Positions 1 through 4,704 of a stretch of DNA of 11,022 bases are shown in pieces. Position numbers and translations under genes: made by a program. The notes below the pieces were generated by a model that searched no databases, had not been told where the DNA came from, and was given only the letters and a program-made list of their open reading frames with translations. The stretch is from a bacterium (GTDB taxonomy: Bacteria > Armatimonadota > HRBIN16), in contig JANWXG010000067.1 of NCBI GenBank assembly GCA_025057335.1, positions 1-11,022 on the forward strand, written 5' to 3'. Each line of letters begins with the position of its first letter. Positions within the stretch are counted from its first letter, which is position 1.

Positions 1-321
1 GATATAGTTCTGCACCTGCCGGATGCTCAGGTCGAACACGTCGGGGGCGCGGTCGGCGGCGAAAGCCATCATCTGCTGCGCCTCGCCCAGTCCCTCAGGC
101 AGGGCGATGCCCGTGACGCGCTCGTAGCGGTAGTGAGGATACTTCTTGAAGAAGGCGTCGAACACCGCCAGCTCCGCCTGGTTCTGCACGCCTGTGGCGC
201 TGCGCAGGGGGATGTTCGCCAGACGAATGGTAACCGTGCCCTTCTCTTCTGCCCGTGCTAGGGTTGTCGCTAGCAGGGCAAGCAGCAGAACCAGCAACAT
301 GGCAGGACGGTATAGCCACAC
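1..321 (-). CDS. ABC-transporter extracellular solute-binding protein (partial, N-terminal part)
   Basis: The frame is open from 321 to the left edge, so only the first ~107 residues are visible and the C-terminus lies outside. It begins with a typical Sec signal peptide: an Arg-containing n-region (WLYRPA), a hydrophobic core (MLLVLLLALLATT) and an AxA cleavage site (ARA, then EE). The mature part has the pattern of family-1 sugar-type binding proteins: a first beta strand (TVTIRLANIP), then AVFDAFFKKYPHYRYERVTG, then the hallmark APDVFDLSIRQ. The likely role is to capture a carbohydrate-like solute outside the membrane for an ABC permease; the ligand cannot be told. The start is uncertain. 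GTG at 321 gives a charged n-region, while ATG at 300 gives a shorter one without charge. Neither has a clear Shine-Dalgarno site, and the repeat block starts within 10 bases of the GTG. Confidence 0.75.
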   Translation of the reverse strand, partial: MWLYRPAMLLVLLLALLATTLARAEEKGTVTIRLANIPLRSATGVQNQAELAVFDAFFKKYPHYRYERVTGIALPEGLGEAQQMMAFAADRAPDVFDLSIRQVQNYI

Positions 322-329
322 GATACGGC

Positions 330-560
330 GGGGGAGAGGTTTAAACCTATCCCCCCGTCCCCCTTCCCTGCAAAGGAAGGGGGAGTAGATTGTCTCCCCT
401 CTCTTTTTAGGAGAGGGGCAGGGGGAGAGGTAAAACCTATCCCCCCGTCCCCCTTCCCTGCCAAGGAAGGGGGCAAGGATGGCTCCCCTCTCCGCGTAGG
501 AGAAGGGTTGGGGGAGAGGTTGACACTTCGCCCTCTTCGCAGGAGGATGGCTGGGGGAGA
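330..560. repeat. Tandem G/C-skewed hairpin repeat, two ~90-bp units plus a degenerate third
   Basis: The motif GGGGGAGAGGT recurs at 330-340, 421-431 and 510-520, and a 25-base stretch (346-370) recurs at 436-460. Unit 1 holds three inverted repeats. The first (330-355) is an imperfect palindrome centred on GGTTTAAACC. The second has a perfect 9-bp stem (CCCCCTTCC 359-367 with GGAAGGGGG 375-383). The third has a perfect 8-bp stem (CCCCTCTC 396-403 with GAGAGGGG 411-418). Unit 2 keeps the first two with changed loops and an imperfect third. Unit 3 keeps only its left arm and a weak CCCTC/GAGG-like hairpin. The block fills the gap between the deacetylase gene and the solute-binding protein gene and carries no credible gene. 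Short runs open on the minus strand here are low-complexity translations of the repeat. This looks like a dispersed non-coding repeat family, which I infer without having seen other copies. Confidence 0.8.
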
Positions 561-561
561 C

Positions 562-582
562 AAAAAAGAGCCTCAGGAGACT
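562..582 (-). terminator. Possible weak intrinsic terminator after the deacetylase gene
   Basis: On the minus strand, 21 bases after the TAG stop at 603, a short hairpin (AGTCT, loop CCTG, AGGCT, with one G-T pair) is followed by C and six T. The stem is only 5 bp, so this would be a weak terminator, but the T run and position fit. If real, it separates the deacetylase from the solute-binding protein gene. Confidence 0.4.
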
Positions 583-602
583 GCACATGTCCATCATCAC
601 CG

Positions 603-1412
603 CTACTCCGCTCGATGTAGGTCGGCATAACTTATCAGAAGGATACCGCGTTCCCCGATGCGTTGCTTCACTCGCTCACTTGTGAAAGCGTATGTGACCG
701 CTGCACGCTCCTCCGCCACATGCTCGTAGCCCGGATGCCACAGGGCGCGCATCTCAGGCGTGTCCAGACCAGGATGGTCTACCAACAGCCACACGCCTGG
801 CTCTAGGCGATCCAGAATCTGCAGAAGCAGCTCCTCCTTGCGCGCCGCATCTGCCTCTTGCCCACCGAGGTCTCCCACGAACTGCACGCCCTCATGTTCC
901 AGAGGAAGCCGATACTCCTCTGAAAGCCTCTGCGTAATCTCGCGCAGCTCGGGCGTCGCCACCGGCACCCCCATGTGGCAGGAGAGATGAGAGACCTGCG
1001 GGATGTCCCTCAAGGCAATCTCCACTTGCGCTCGCAGCTCCGCCTCCACCTCGTCCAGACGATAGCCGCTCTCTAGAAAGCCTGTGCCAGGAGGATAGTC
1101 GGCACGCTGGCTGACTGTCGGCAGGAAGTGCCCGCGCGAGTCACACAGGCTGGGCGCGCATGTGATGGGCCCCCACTTGCAGCTCTCCCACTCGCTGGTC
1201 AGCGTGAGATGCACGCCTACGTCTAAATCGGGATGCTCTCGCAGCATGCGCACTGCCTCCGCATACCAGGGCGCGGGCACCATGACCTCTACGCTGCGCA
1301 GGATGCCCTCCTTGTAACAGCGGAGGCACGCCTCGTTCGCCGCATGGCAGGAGCCCATGTCGTCCCCTCTTACTATGAGACGGATGTGACTATCGTGCGA
1401 AGGAAGCGCCAC
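603..1412 (-). CDS. ChbG/HpnK (YdjC-like) family carbohydrate deacetylase
   Basis: This 269-residue protein has the family's normal length. Members are metal-dependent, TIM-barrel-like enzymes that remove N-acetyl groups from sugars such as diacetylchitobiose or from hopanoid-linked glycans. Visible signature parts are RGDDMG at residues 15-20 (the family's metal-binding [NG]ADD[FL]G site, with Asp17-Asp18), GVHLTLT at 66-72 (His68) and SHLSCHMG at 141-148 (His142, His146). Together they supply the Asp-His-His metal site. DHPGLDTPEM at 212-221 is the conserved C-terminal loop. The start is GTG at 1412. The first internal ATG (Met19) would cut away the Asp pair, and an ATG just upstream is out of frame. 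The Shine-Dalgarno site is poor. A TATAAC hexamer at 1427-1432 could be a -10 element for a near-leaderless message, but no good -35 accompanies it. The protein has no signal peptide, so it is likely cytoplasmic. The substrate cannot be told. A transporter binding protein lies downstream, so a role in sugar use is possible, but that link is inference. Confidence 0.88.
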   Translation of the reverse strand: MALPSHDSHIRLIVRGDDMGSCHAANEACLRCYKEGILRSVEVMVPAPWYAEAVRMLREHPDLDVGVHLTLTSEWESCKWGPITCAPSLCDSRGHFLPTVSQRADYPPGTGFLESGYRLDEVEAELRAQVEIALRDIPQVSHLSCHMGVPVATPELREITQRLSEEYRLPLEHEGVQFVGDLGGQEADAARKEELLLQILDRLEPGVWLLVDHPGLDTPEMRALWHPGYEHVAEERAAVTYAFTSERVKQRIGERGILLISYADLHRAE

Positions 1413-1528
1413 TGCTTTACCATCTCGTTATACGGATAACCAAGCGCTATTGCTATTTCGAGAAAGCATCCCGCTTTCCTTCCTCTCTTGCCCTGTTCGG
1501 GAGTGATTTTGCAGCACGGGTACCCAGC

Positions 1529-1558
1529 TTGCCAACAGGTCTGTGAAAAGATTACAAT
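1529..1558 (+). promoter_or_regulatory. Sigma-70 type promoter upstream of the Nudix gene
   Basis: TTGCCA (1529-1534), an 18-base spacer, then TACAAT (1553-1558). Each hexamer matches five of six consensus positions. Transcription would start near 1565, giving a leader of about 110 bases before the Nudix start at 1676. Confidence 0.6.
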
Positions 1559-1668
1559 ACAGACGTTCCGTAGAGAAAGATCTCAAACGGGTGGACGGCA
1601 TCACTGCAGAGCAGTCGTGCGAGCGATGCCGAGAACTCAGACATCCACATCACCGATGGGTTGAGGAG
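1543..1668 (+). pseudogene. Possible decayed RelE/ParE-type toxin remnant
   Basis: The frame beginning at GTG 1543 reads KRLQYRRSVEKDLKRVDGI, which resembles the N-terminal strand and first helix of RelE-family mRNA interferases (the 'Y-x-x-S-x-E-K-D-L-x-x-L' pattern). The next stretch loses this character for about 25 bases. Shifting frame there gives VVRAM, and returning to the first frame gives RELRHPHHRWVEE. The three pieces in order match the usual helix, 'ALxxNPxPxx' turn and following strand. This suggests a one-base loss and a one-base gain within ~20 bases (about 1613-1631). Nothing resembling the C-terminal catalytic half follows; the Nudix ribosome binding site and start occupy that place. 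The promoter at 1529-1558 would also start transcription after this frame's first codon. The match is by eye to a family pattern, so chance similarity remains possible. Confidence 0.3.
1663..1668 (+). promoter_or_regulatory. Ribosome binding site that sets the Nudix start
   Basis: GAGGAG lies 7 bases before GTG 1676. It supports that start over the in-frame TTG at 1661, which would put the site inside the gene. Confidence 0.7.
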
Positions 1669-1675
1669 CGTACCT

Positions 1676-2236
1676 GTGAAGGCAGAAGACGAAAACCCCT
1701 GGCGCACGCTCTCTTCCAGACTGATTTATGACAACCCCTGGATTTCAGTGACGGAGCACCAGGTAGTAAAGCCCTCAGGCGGAGAGGGCATCTACGGCGT
1801 GGTGCACTTCAAGAACCGCGCGATCGGCGTGCTGCCCATAGACGATGAGGGCTTCACCTGGCTGGTAGGGCAGTACCGCTACACGCTGGAGCAGTACTCT
1901 TGGGAGATACCCGAGGGAGGCGGCAGGCTGGACGAGGAGCCATTGCACGCCGCGCAGCGAGAACTAAAGGAAGAGACGGGCATGGAGGCGGAGGAGTGGC
2001 GCGAAATCCTGCGGATGCACCTTTCCAACTCGGTGACGGACGAACTGGCTATCGTCTACCTGGCGCGCGGCTTGAGGCAGGGCAACGCTCACCCCGAAGA
2101 CACCGAGCAGCTACAGGTGCGCCGAGTGCCGTTGGAAGAGGCGTATCGAATGGTATGCGCGGGCGAAATCACGGACGCCATCAGCGTGGCAGCCATTCTG
2201 CGAGTAAAGCTGATGATGCTACAGGGCGAGCTGTAA
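1676..2236 (+). CDS. Nudix hydrolase, ADP-ribose pyrophosphatase type
   Basis: The protein is 186 residues long. A complete Nudix box (G-x5-E-x7-REL-x-EE-x-GM) spans residues 81-103, from GGGRLDEEPL to REL, KEE and TGM; its Glu residues bind the catalytic Mg2+ ions. The N-terminal part (WRTLSSRLIYDNPWISVTEH) and the lead-in LVGQYRYTLEQYSWEIPEGG are typical of the ADP-ribose/ADP-sugar diphosphatase branch (NudF/YffH-like). That branch splits ADP-ribose to AMP and ribose 5-phosphate, clearing toxic NAD breakdown products in the cytoplasm. The exact substrate cannot be fixed from sequence alone. GTG at 1676 was chosen for its GAGGAG site. The gene appears to be a single-gene unit under the promoter at 1529-1558. 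It ends with TAA and converges on the minus-strand membrane-protein gene 109 bases away; I see no convincing terminator in that gap. Confidence 0.9.
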   Translation: MKAEDENPWRTLSSRLIYDNPWISVTEHQVVKPSGGEGIYGVVHFKNRAIGVLPIDDEGFTWLVGQYRYTLEQYSWEIPEGGGRLDEEPLHAAQRELKEETGMEAEEWREILRMHLSNSVTDELAIVYLARGLRQGNAHPEDTEQLQVRRVPLEEAYRMVCAGEITDAISVAAILRVKLMMLQGEL

Positions 2237-2345
2237 TCGTGATAGTGCCCTGCGCAAGGGGAGGCAGGCGCTCGTCTGTTCTCACCTTGCTTCGATACTC
2301 GGGCGTGCGCGCAAGTCGCTCTTGCTGTGAGATGTCGCGCGCTAT

Positions 2346-2600
2346 CTACCTCCCCGCGCTAGCAGGAGCTGTCTCACGCGCTCCCTCCATGCGCTCCCGG
2401 CGGCGGCGCAGCGCGTTCGACAGCGCCTCATACTCCTGCGGGGTCACCCGAATTTGCTCCTGCCCGCTCGGCAAGGGAGCAGTGACCGCACCCGCTCGGG
2501 AGCGTGACGTCCACCACCAGGCACCCGCTAGTATCACTGCTGTAGCGACCAGCAGAATGGCTACCGCAACAGGAGTAGGTATCTCGCGCGAGCGTCGCAT
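2346..2600 (-). CDS. Small single-pass membrane protein of unknown function
   Basis: This 84-residue protein belongs to no family I can name. After a basic start (MRRSREIPTP) it has one hydrophobic segment at about residues 10-30 (VAVAILLVATAVILAGAWWW). A polar tail follows, with a short charged helix-like stretch (QEYEALSNALRRRRERME, ~55-72) and an Ala/Pro-rich end. The layout suggests an inner-membrane anchor with an extracytoplasmic or cytoplasmic tail; the Arg-rich n-region favours N-in. ATG 2600 is chosen because AGAGG lies 5 bases upstream. A longer frame from 2657 lacks such a site and would overlap the pseudopilin gene. The start is 11 bases after that gene's final stop, so the two are very likely co-transcribed and possibly translationally coupled. 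A part in pilus-like assembly is only suggested by position. It ends with TAG. Confidence 0.65.
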   Translation of the reverse strand: MRRSREIPTPVAVAILLVATAVILAGAWWWTSRSRAGAVTAPLPSGQEQIRVTPQEYEALSNALRRRRERMEGARETAPASAGR

Positions 2601-2611
2601 GAACGCCTCTC

Positions 2612-3373
2612 TCAATACACTCGACACTGGCTGTAGTCCGACGCCGAGCGCGGGCACAGGCGACGGATATAGTGATTGGCGCTGTGGTCGAAAAAGTACT
2701 TCACATGACCATCAGCGAACGCCATATTCAGACCCGCTGGGCGAGTGCGTCCATCAAAGTCCAGTTCGAGGTCCACTGCCCACTGGTCGCTCTCGCCAGA
2801 GTGCGCGCCCATCCAGTCTTCCCACCAGGTGACCTGTATTGCGGGCGCTGCGAGCGAGGCGAGAGGGTATCCCGCCAGGGTGGAGTCTTTGAACACCTGT
2901 AGAGCTCCACCCTAGGTGCCATCGCCCTCGCACCACCAGCTGAGCCAGTCCTTGTAGCAGTAGTTGTGTGGGGCGCCAGGCTCCTTTGCGCGAATGGTCG
3001 GGCACTGGAAGATGCCCTCGTTCTTGCTGTAGGGTAGCAGCGCGCTCAGGATGTGGATGCGCGGCGTTGGGAAGCCACACCAGACGACCCCAAACGAGTT
3101 AGGATGCCACTCCACGCCGAGGTAGCGCTTAGGCTGACCTGGCGAACCCCAGTCGGTAGCGCCCCACCAGTTGTTGGCGGCAACGGGGAACACCTCATCA
3201 TAGTCCTGAAGATACATCAACAACGCCAGGTTGATGTTCTTCATGTTGGAAGTACAGGTAGCGAGGCGCGCCTTCTCTCGCGCCTGCGCAAAAACGGGGA
3301 ACAGGATGGCTGCCAGAATCGCAATAATCGCAATAACCACAAGCAGCTCTATCAACGTGAATGCACGCCTCAT
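2612..3373 (-). pseudogene. DUF1559-type pseudopilin (H-X9-DG family) interrupted by an in-frame TAG
   Basis: Read through one stop codon, the frame gives 253 codons before its final TGA, a normal length for this family. The N-terminus MRRAFTLIELLVVIAIIAIL is a type IV prepilin signal: a short basic leader, cleavage before Phe5, and Glu at mature position 5. It is followed by FPVFAQAREKAR, CTSNMKN and YLQDYDEVFP, all typical of the family. The C-terminal half (2612-2911) has the expected NMAFADGHVKYF motif near the end. The halves are in the same frame, separated only by TAG at codon 154, so no frameshift is needed. Taken as separate genes they would be 3373-2912 and 2896-2612. Expression signals look intact: AAGGAGG four bases before ATG 3373 and a near-consensus promoter. 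Such proteins are thought to form surface or secretion pseudopili. The break may be a recent nonsense mutation, a sequence error, or readthrough; the first two are likelier. Confidence 0.8.
2912..2914 (-). other. In-frame amber stop inside the pseudopilin gene
   Basis: Codon context on the minus strand is GGC ACC TAG GGT GGA. TAG also ends the deacetylase (603), the small membrane protein (2346), valS (10157) and the flavoprotein (10210), so it is an ordinary stop here and not a reassigned codon. Confidence 0.9.
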
Positions 3374-3415
3374 GGCTCCTCCTTGTAACACGCTTTGTGG
3401 ATTGGTAACATGGGC

Positions 3416-3445
3416 ATTGTACCATGCTGTCTAGCTCGGTGTCAA
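3416..3445 (-). promoter_or_regulatory. Strong sigma-70 type promoter for the pseudopilin operon
   Basis: On the minus strand a perfect TTGACA (3445-3440) is followed by an 18-base spacer and TACAAT (3421-3416, five of six consensus positions). Transcription would start near 3409, about 36 bases before ATG 3373. Confidence 0.75.
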
Positions 3446-3576
3446 CGTGTGAGGAGGGTGTTCTCGAAAGGGAGTAGCACAACGATGCACGCTAGTAGTC
3501 CCCCGCCATGCGCCCGCTGCGCAACACCACTCCATCGCCTTGAATTCCGAACGACAACAGGCGAAATTCATTCACT

Positions 3577-3944
3577 GGATGGTCACGCTCCGTCGTGACC
3601 GTGTGGAGGCGACGGAGCGCCTCCCTCCAAGCGAGTGATGGCTCGTCGTGACCCTCTGTGGGCGGACGCGACAGAGCGCGTCCCTCCAGTAGAAGGGCAT
3701 CTCTGGCGACCGTGAATCCTCTGGATGGTCACGCTCCGTCGTGACCATGATGCGGGTTCTCTGGATGGTCACGCTCCGTCGTGACCCCTTGCGGACGCGA
3801 AGGTGCGCTTTCCTCCAGTGGCGGGCGCATCTCTGCCGACCGTGAATCCTCTGGAGTGGGCGGACGCGACAGAGCGCGTCCCTCCAGTAGAAGGGCATCT
3901 CTGCCGACCGTGAATCCTCTGGATGGTCACGCTCCGTCGTGACC
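3577..3944. repeat. BIME-like cluster of about nine small hairpins in both orientations
   Basis: The gap between the pseudopilin promoter and the Uma2 gene (3446-3999) holds no credible gene and is mostly this cluster. Element A on the minus strand reads GGTCACG, loop ACGGAG, CGTGACC, then ATCCAG. It occurs at 3581-3600, 3727-3746, 3767-3786 and 3925-3944, with a decayed copy at 3635-3653. Element B on the plus strand reads GGACGCG, loop ACAGAG, CGCGTCC, then CTCCAG, at 3664-3689 and 3862-3887. A variant, GGAGGCG, ACGGAG, CGCCTCC, lies at 3605-3624, and a decayed copy at 3793-3818. A 29-base linker (GCATCTCTG to CCTCTGGA) recurs at 3697-3725, 3827-3855 and 3895-3923. The composite 3658-3746 is repeated at 3856-3944 with one mismatch. 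A minus-strand frame of about 108 residues here is only the repeat translated (twice MPFYWRDALCRVRP). The rest of the gap, 3446-3576 and 3945-3999, shows nothing I can name. Confidence 0.85.
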
Positions 3945-3999
3945 CTCTGTGGGTAATTTCAGTGCCAGCTAAAACGGGGAAAGCGAGTTTCTCAGTCAG

Positions 4000-4689
4000 T
4001 CACACCTCGTTCGGGTCAACGCCTAGCTCGCGCAGCTTCTGCGCCAGTCGCTCGGCGCGCTGGCGTTCCTTTTCCAGTTCGCGAGAGATGGCATCTGCCC
4101 GTTCTCGTTCCCGCTCCGCCCTCCGGCGCAGCTCTACGTAGGGGATGAAACGCTCGCCGTCAGGACGATAGGCTACTAGCGCGCTCCCCTCCAGCGCGAA
4201 GCGAACGCCCAGACGGGGGCTGACCCAGCTCTCCATCTGTTCAATTGGCTCTAGGGTGTGCTCACGGCGTATCCAGCCGTTAAACACGCCCAGGTCGGGG
4301 TCGTACAGGTAGTATTCCTCTACCCCGTATCGCTCATAGAAACGGAACTTCTCCACCAGCTCGGCATAGCGGTTGCCCGGCGAGACCACTTCGAACACGA
4401 CCTGCGGGGCGACACCCCCCTCTTCCCACTGCTTGTAACTACCTCGATGCCCTTTCGGACGCCCGAACGCCACCATCACATCGGGCGCCGTGCGGATGTC
4501 AGGTCTGCCTTCCACGGGATACCAGAGCAGGTCTGCCGCAACGAACACGTCCTCGCGGTCGGCGAATAGAGCGCACAGGTTGTCGTAGAGGTAGACGATA
4601 TACTCCAGCTGCTTCGTGTTTTCCGCCATCGGTTGACCGTCCGAATCGGGATACTCGACCGTTGTTTTGGGTAGCTGCTGCACTGCCAC
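4000..4689 (-). CDS. Uma2 family (DUF820) PD-(D/E)XK nuclease-like protein
   Basis: The protein has 229 residues. The core matches the Uma2/DUF820 restriction-endonuclease-like fold: APDVMVAFG (Asp70), a strand with VVFEVVSPGN (Glu100), EKFRFYERYGVEEYYLYDPD with Lys114, and GVEEYYLYD after it. The presumed catalytic Asp, Glu and Lys are thus all present. The last ~50 residues (RRRAERERERADAISRELEK and on) form a charged coiled coil, a common addition in this family. Uma2 genes are multi-copy in cyanobacteria, Armatimonadota and similar lineages. Their role is poorly known; DNA cleavage is assumed from the fold. GTG 4689 is the likely start, as stop codons (TGA TGA) lie just upstream in frame; GTG 4683 is an alternative. 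It begins 15 bases after the leuS stop, and an AAGGA overlapping that stop may serve as its ribosome site, so it is probably expressed with leuS. It ends with TGA. Confidence 0.88.
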   Translation of the reverse strand: MAVQQLPKTTVEYPDSDGQPMAENTKQLEYIVYLYDNLCALFADREDVFVAADLLWYPVEGRPDIRTAPDVMVAFGRPKGHRGSYKQWEEGGVAPQVVFEVVSPGNRYAELVEKFRFYERYGVEEYYLYDPDLGVFNGWIRREHTLEPIEQMESWVSPRLGVRFALEGSALVAYRPDGERFIPYVELRRRAERERERADAISRELEKERQRAERLAQKLRELGVDPNEV

Positions 4690-4704
4690 GTGTCATCACC
4701 GTCC

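Noticed and set aside
1462..1478. Inverted repeat GAAAGC-ATCCC-GCTTTC between the deacetylase and Nudix genes
   Set aside because: The 6-bp arms could be an operator or chance; there is no second copy, T run or regulator gene nearby to support a call.
2912..2914. Recoding of TAG as pyrrolysine or another amino acid
   Set aside because: TAG ends several ordinary genes in this window, and the host family has no known catalytic need for a special residue at this site.
3485..3598. Small plus-strand frame with a CARC pair (MHASSPPPCARCATPLHR) before the hairpin cluster
   Set aside because: It has no Shine-Dalgarno site, only one Cys pair, and runs straight into the repeat; chance is the simpler reading.
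3572..3898. Minus-strand frame of 108 residues with an internal repeat (MPFYWRDALCRVRP twice)
   Set aside because: It is the hairpin cluster translated. The repeated peptide follows from the DNA repeat, there is no ribosome site, and no protein-like pattern exists outside the repeats.
3577..3944. CRISPR array
   Set aside because: The repeats alternate in orientation, spacing is irregular, and the sequence between them (the linker) is itself repeated, so there are no unique spacers; no cas gene is in view.
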